Assembly (NCBI GenBank): GCA_019308525.1
Contig: JAFDIC010000024.1
Coordinates: 22,807-30,793 of the forward strand
Source: Deltaproteobacteria bacterium
Lineage (GTDB): Bacteria; Desulfobacterota; DSM-4660; Desulfatiglandales; HGW-15
Direction: 5' to 3'
Length of the DNA: 7,987 nt
Below, piece after piece: positions 5,697 through 7,987 of this stretch; position 1 is the first letter of the stretch; each line of letters opens with the position of its first letter. The position numbers were made by a program, and so were the translations under genes. A model generated the notes under the pieces. That model was not told the origin of the DNA. It searched no databases and saw only the letters and a list, made by a program, of their open reading frames with translations.

Positions 5697-5720
5697 CGAA
5701 CAGGCCTTCCGCACCCACGA

Positions 5721-6608
5721 CTATGTGTTTTGGTGGTGCAGTGGGATACCAGGCCTCAGGCTGTTGAACAGCTCTCCTGCACGGTAGGAGCTTCTTACAA
5801 AAGGACCCGCAGCCACGGCCTTAAAGCCCATCTTGTAGGCCGACTCCTCAATGCTCTCAAATTCCTCTGGAGAAACATAACGAATCACGGGATGGTGATC
5901 AAGGGAAGGGGCGAGGTATTGACCGAGGGTCAGTGCAAAGCATTCAACTTTCAAAAGGTCCTCGAAGACTTTCATCAACTCGTCAATGGTCTCACCCAGG
6001 CCGAGCATCAGGCCTGACTTGGTGTGCAAACCCGAATCAGCTTCCTTGACCCGTTTGAGGAGCAAGAGGGATCTCTTGTAGTCTGCCCCGGGCCTGACAT
6101 CACCGTAGATCCGGGGCACGGTCTCAAGGTTGTGATTTATCATATCGGGTCTCGCCCTTATCACGGTTTCCAAGGCCTCTCCCGATCCCTGAAAGTCCGG
6201 GACAAGGACTTCAATCCGGACCCCCGGGTTCCTCTCCTTTACTGCCCTGATTGTATCTGCAAATTGACCCGCGCCCCCGTCATGGAGGTCATCCCTGGTG
6301 ACCGAGGTAATCACCACATGTCTGAGCCCTAGTTCTTTCACCGCCTCAGCCACTCTCACCGGTTCATTCTCGTCCGGAGGAAGGGGTGTGCCGCGCCCAA
6401 CGGCACAGAAGGAACAATTCCTGGTACATCGGTCTCCCAGGATCATGAAAGTCGATGTGCTTCGGGCAAAACACTCGCCCAGATTCGGGCAATGGGCCTC
6501 CTGGCAGACGGTGTGAAGTCCGCTCCTCTTTACCAGGTCCAGGACTTCACGATAGGTTGAACCACTGGCGATCCTCTTTTTCAGCCAGGGGGGCTTCCTG
6601 GAGTTCAT
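5721..6608 (-). CDS. lipA: Lipoyl synthase (radical SAM)
   Basis: This 295-residue enzyme inserts two sulfur atoms into octanoyl groups bound to E2 or GcvH proteins, using two [4Fe-4S] clusters. The auxiliary cluster ligands are C35, C40 and C46 ([12 protein letters not shown]). The radical SAM motif CTRNCSFC supplies C61, C65 and C68. The conserved C-terminal RSSY (272-275) supplies the serine that ligates the auxiliary cluster in known LipA. Length and all key motifs are intact, so it should be active. The ATG at 6608 has AGAGGGG (6617-6623) eight bases upstream. It follows the universal stress protein gene by 51 bases on the same strand with no promoter visible between, so it is likely read from the promoter at 7218-7246. 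lipB is not adjacent inside the window. Confidence 0.97.
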   Translation of the reverse strand: MNSRKPPWLKKRIASGSTYREVLDLVKRSGLHTVCQEAHCPNLGECFARSTSTFMILGDRCTRNCSFCAVGRGTPLPPDENEPVRVAEAVKELGLRHVVITSVTRDDLHDGGAGQFADTIRAVKERNPGVRIEVLVPDFQGSGEALETVIRARPDMINHNLETVPRIYGDVRPGADYKRSLLLLKRVKEADSGLHTKSGLMLGLGETIDELMKVFEDLLKVECFALTLGQYLAPSLDHHPVIRYVSPEEFESIEESAYKMGFKAVAAGPFVRSSYRAGELFNSLRPGIPLHHQNT

Positions 6609-6659
6609 AGCAAATACCCCTCTCCATCAAAGCACCATTGCCACACTTCCATCACCATC

Positions 6660-7175
6660 TCATATATCAGGTATCTGGATCCCCTGGTGATCCTTGGGTA
6701 TGGGTATTATGAATACCGGCTTTCGGACCCTGCGCAGGACCCTTTGTGCGACGCTGCCCAAGAAGGTATGGCTTATGATACCCTTACCGTGGGTGCCCAT
6801 TACAATCACATCACAGTTCAACTCGTCCGCCTTTTTCAGTATTTCGTCCGCCGGGTATCCTTCAGTCACTGCTATCTCTGATACCTTTGTCGTACAAGTG
6901 GGGTCACCTTTGACCTCCCTGTCGCAAAAGGATTGAAGCCGCTTTCTTATTTCCTCCTGTATCCGGGATTTTTGGTCCAGGGCCTTCCTGAGGTTCTCTT
7001 CGCCCAGGTAAAGGCTCACCAGGGCCTTTGTGTTTGGCGGCAATTCTTCAAGGACGTGGAGAATCACTATCTCCCCATCGTGCCTCTCTGCAAGCTCGAT
7101 CGCGTATCGAAATGCCAGGGCGGAATTCTCTGAAAGATCTGTTGCGTAGAGCACCCTCTTTATCTCTGGTAACAT
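6660..7175 (-). CDS. Universal stress protein (UspA family, ATP-binding type)
   Basis: This 171-residue cytoplasmic protein has a single Usp domain of the Rossmann-like alpha/beta fold. Visible are the N-terminal strand and loop KRVLYATDLSENS (7-18, with D13) and the ATP-binding signature G127-x2-G130-x9-G140-S141, followed by the terminal strand PVFIIP. The G-2x-G-9x-G-S/T pattern marks the nucleotide-binding class. A charged helical stretch at about 58-88 makes it somewhat longer than the usual 140-150 residues. The frame extends upstream to 7298, but the extra 41 residues do not look like Usp and would run through the promoter. The ATG at 7175 has a purine-rich GGAAAGGGGG five bases upstream. 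As first gene of a likely Usp-lipA operon it may tie lipoylation to stress, but Usp genes are common and this may be only transcriptional convenience. Confidence 0.9.
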   Translation of the reverse strand: MLPEIKRVLYATDLSENSALAFRYAIELAERHDGEIVILHVLEELPPNTKALVSLYLGEENLRKALDQKSRIQEEIRKRLQSFCDREVKGDPTCTTKVSEIAVTEGYPADEILKKADELNCDVIVMGTHGKGIISHTFLGSVAQRVLRRVRKPVFIIPIPKDHQGIQIPDI

Positions 7176-7190
7176 CTTTGCCCCCTTTCC

Positions 7191-7214
7191 GGCTGTTTTT
7201 GTTTTAGAACAGCC
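7191..7214 (-). repeat. Stem-loop at the predicted 5' end of the Usp-lipA transcript
   Basis: GGCTGTT (7191-7197) and AACAGCC (7208-7214) form a perfect seven-base-pair stem around a ten-base A/T-rich loop. The predicted minus-strand transcription start is near 7211, so the mRNA would begin within or next to this hairpin, and the Shine-Dalgarno follows directly. It could protect the 5' end, modulate translation, or be a repressor operator. Confidence 0.6.
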
Positions 7215-7217
7215 AAT

Positions 7218-7246
7218 ACCATAGCTTCCAATGGTGTTTAAGTCAA
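7218..7246 (-). promoter_or_regulatory. Sigma70-type promoter of the Usp-lipA operon
   Basis: On the minus strand TTGACT (7241-7246) and TATGGT (7218-7223) are separated by 17 bases, with five and four matches to consensus. The position fits a start near 7211 and the ATG at 7175. Confidence 0.65.
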
Positions 7247-7253
7247 CAGAAGT

Positions 7254-7271
7254 CCGGGGATAGAACCCCGG
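7254..7271. repeat. GC-rich perfect inverted repeat between divergent promoters
   Basis: CCGGGG, a six-base loop ATAGAA and CCCCGG form an 18-base palindrome. It lies just upstream of both the Usp -35 and the ribonucleotide reductase -35, so a protein bound here could affect either. No T-run follows, so it is not an intrinsic terminator. Confidence 0.5.
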
Positions 7272-7289
7272 GCCCTGGGAAAGAGGCAA

Positions 7290-7307
7290 GGGGCTCAATT
7301 TGACCCC
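7290..7307. repeat. Imperfect palindrome overlapping the nrdJ -35
   Basis: GGGG (7290-7293) and CCCC (7304-7307) flank a partly symmetric AT-rich centre, CTCAATTTGA. The -35 hexamer of the nrdJ promoter lies within it. It is a possible operator, with several mismatches. Confidence 0.25.
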
Positions 7308-7328
7308 GGCTCCCTCAGGGATTATATT
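7300..7328 (+). promoter_or_regulatory. Sigma70-type promoter of the ribonucleotide reductase gene
   Basis: TTGACC (7300-7305), a 17-base spacer and TATATT (7323-7328) each match consensus at five of six positions. Transcription should start near 7335, 35 bases before the ATG. No convincing pair of NrdR boxes was found. Confidence 0.7.
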
Positions 7329-7333
7329 GAAAT

Positions 7334-7348
7334 CAGGGTTCTACCCTG
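7334..7348 (+). repeat. Small hairpin at the 5' end of the nrdJ transcript
   Basis: CAGGG and CCCTG pair around the loop TTCTA. The predicted transcription start falls at about the first base of the stem, so the mRNA would begin with this hairpin. It is short, but it has the same placement as the Usp hairpin on the other strand. Confidence 0.4.
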
Positions 7349-7369
7349 CTCGGCCTCGGCCCGGAGAGA

Positions 7370-7987
7370 ATGCTTGAACAATGGAAGAAGAGGCTTATGA
7401 AGAGATTGCAACTATCCAAGAATGCCTTGAGGGTACTTGAAGCCCGTTACCTGCGAAGGGACGAGAACAGGCGGATCGTTGAAACCCCGGAAGAGCTCTT
7501 TCAGACGGTTGCCGGGGCCGTGGCAGAGGCAGAACTCTCCTTTGCCGGAAAGGCACAGGTGAAAATGTGGGAGGAGAAGTTTTATGACCTCCTTGCTTCA
7601 CTGGATTTTCTGCCTAACTCTCCTACCCTCATGAATGCGGGAAAACCCCTCGGCCAGTTGAGTGCCTGCTTCGTGCTACCGGTTGAAGATTCCATGGAAG
7701 GGATATTTGACACCTTGAAAAACATGGCCCTTGTCCAGCGCACAGGAGGTGGGACGGGCTTTTCCTTTTCCCGGTTACGCCCCAAGGGCGACATAGTCTC
7801 ATCTACCTCCGGAGAAGCCTCCGGACCCGTGTCTTTCATGAAAATCTTCGACTGTGCCACTGAGAATATCAAGCAGGGAGGAAAGAGGAGGGGTGCCAAC
7901 ATGGGGGTACTCCGGGTCGATCACCCGGATATCCTGGAGTTCGTCGAAGTCAAAATGGATGGGACAAGTCTCAGGAACTTCAACATC
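7370..7987 (+). CDS. nrdJ: Class II (adenosylcobalamin-dependent) ribonucleotide reductase, N-terminal part
   Basis: The first 206 codons are present and the frame runs off the window. The enzyme reduces ribonucleotides to deoxyribonucleotides with a B12-generated thiyl radical, so it works without oxygen. Recognisable segments are [11 protein letters not shown] (81-91), LSAC (97-100, whose cysteine is the first of the redox pair at the active site), [15 protein letters not shown] (124-138), [12 protein letters not shown] (145-156) and [14 protein letters not shown] (168-181). The visible end, LRNFNI, falls just before the expected catalytic NxCxE region. The ATG at 7370 has GGAG (7363-7366) three bases away, a tight spacing. 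An in-frame ATG at 7397 (residue 10) is an alternative start. Class assignment rests on the compact N-terminus without an ATP-cone and on the sequence style, so class II is likely, not proven. Confidence 0.9.
   Translation, partial: MLEQWKKRLMKRLQLSKNALRVLEARYLRRDENRRIVETPEELFQTVAGAVAEAELSFAGKAQVKMWEEKFYDLLASLDFLPNSPTLMNAGKPLGQLSACFVLPVEDSMEGIFDTLKNMALVQRTGGGTGFSFSRLRPKGDIVSSTSGEASGPVSFMKIFDCATENIKQGGKRRGANMGVLRVDHPDILEFVEVKMDGTSLRNFNI

Noticed and set aside
7176..7298. N-terminal extension of the universal stress protein up to 7298
   Set aside because: The added 41 residues are not Usp-like and run through a promoter and a hairpin. The ATG at 7175 has a purine-rich ribosome site five bases upstream.
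7329..7369. Cobalamin riboswitch before the B12-dependent ribonucleotide reductase
   Set aside because: The leader is only about 35 bases, far too short for the conserved B12-box architecture.
1..7987. CRISPR array, insertion sequence or phage remnants
   Set aside because: No regularly spaced repeats, transposase motifs or terminal inverted repeats were seen. Gene content and codon style appear uniform across the window.

Overview
The window looks like ordinary chromosomal DNA from an anaerobic bacterium, most plausibly a Desulfobacterota (deltaproteobacterial) lineage. The reasons are a rubrerythrin-type diiron protein divergent from a soluble NAD(P)H/FAD oxidoreductase, the start of a class II (B12-type) ribonucleotide reductase, a PP-loop thiolase with an NFACT-R-like tail, a cysteine-rich CW-type regulator, and heavy use of AGG arginine codons. 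Taxonomy is an inference; no rRNA or other marker is present.

Layout, left to right. (1) 1-854, plus strand: an EcfT/CbiQ-type membrane subunit of an ECF vitamin or metal transporter, probably the last gene of an operon that starts outside the window. (2) 866-3066, minus strand: a two-gene operon read from a strong sigma70-like promoter at 3195-3224. It encodes a ThiI/TtuA-like PP-loop sulfurtransferase and then a ThiF/MoeB-like E1 adenylating enzyme. (3) 3067-3458: a non-coding spacer with divergent promoters and a degenerate tandem repeat. (4) 3459-5606: an oxidative-stress-like cluster. A small HTH regulator with eight cysteines converges on a rubrerythrin-like gene, which is divergent from an FAD/NAD oxidoreductase. 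(5) 5721-7175, minus strand: a universal stress protein followed by lipoyl synthase (lipA), apparently cotranscribed. (6) 7176-7369: a divergent control region with two good promoters and several inverted repeats. (7) 7370-7987, plus strand: the first 206 codons of a class II ribonucleotide reductase, cut by the window edge.

How the genes may work together. The PP-loop/E1 pair has the composition of a Ubl-dependent thiolation pathway (compare TtuA with TtuC), but no Ubl carrier gene is visible. The rubrerythrin and oxidoreductase plausibly form an NAD(P)H-driven peroxide or oxygen reduction route needing a separate carrier such as rubredoxin. The CW/HTH protein is a candidate sensor for it. 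LipA (two Fe-S clusters) and the B12-type reductase fit the same anaerobic metabolism.

No CRISPR array, insertion sequence, tRNA, rRNA or recognisable riboswitch was seen. I found no clearly new system. The best leads are the E1/PP-loop operon, the CW-type redox regulator, and inverted repeats placed at or near predicted transcription starts.
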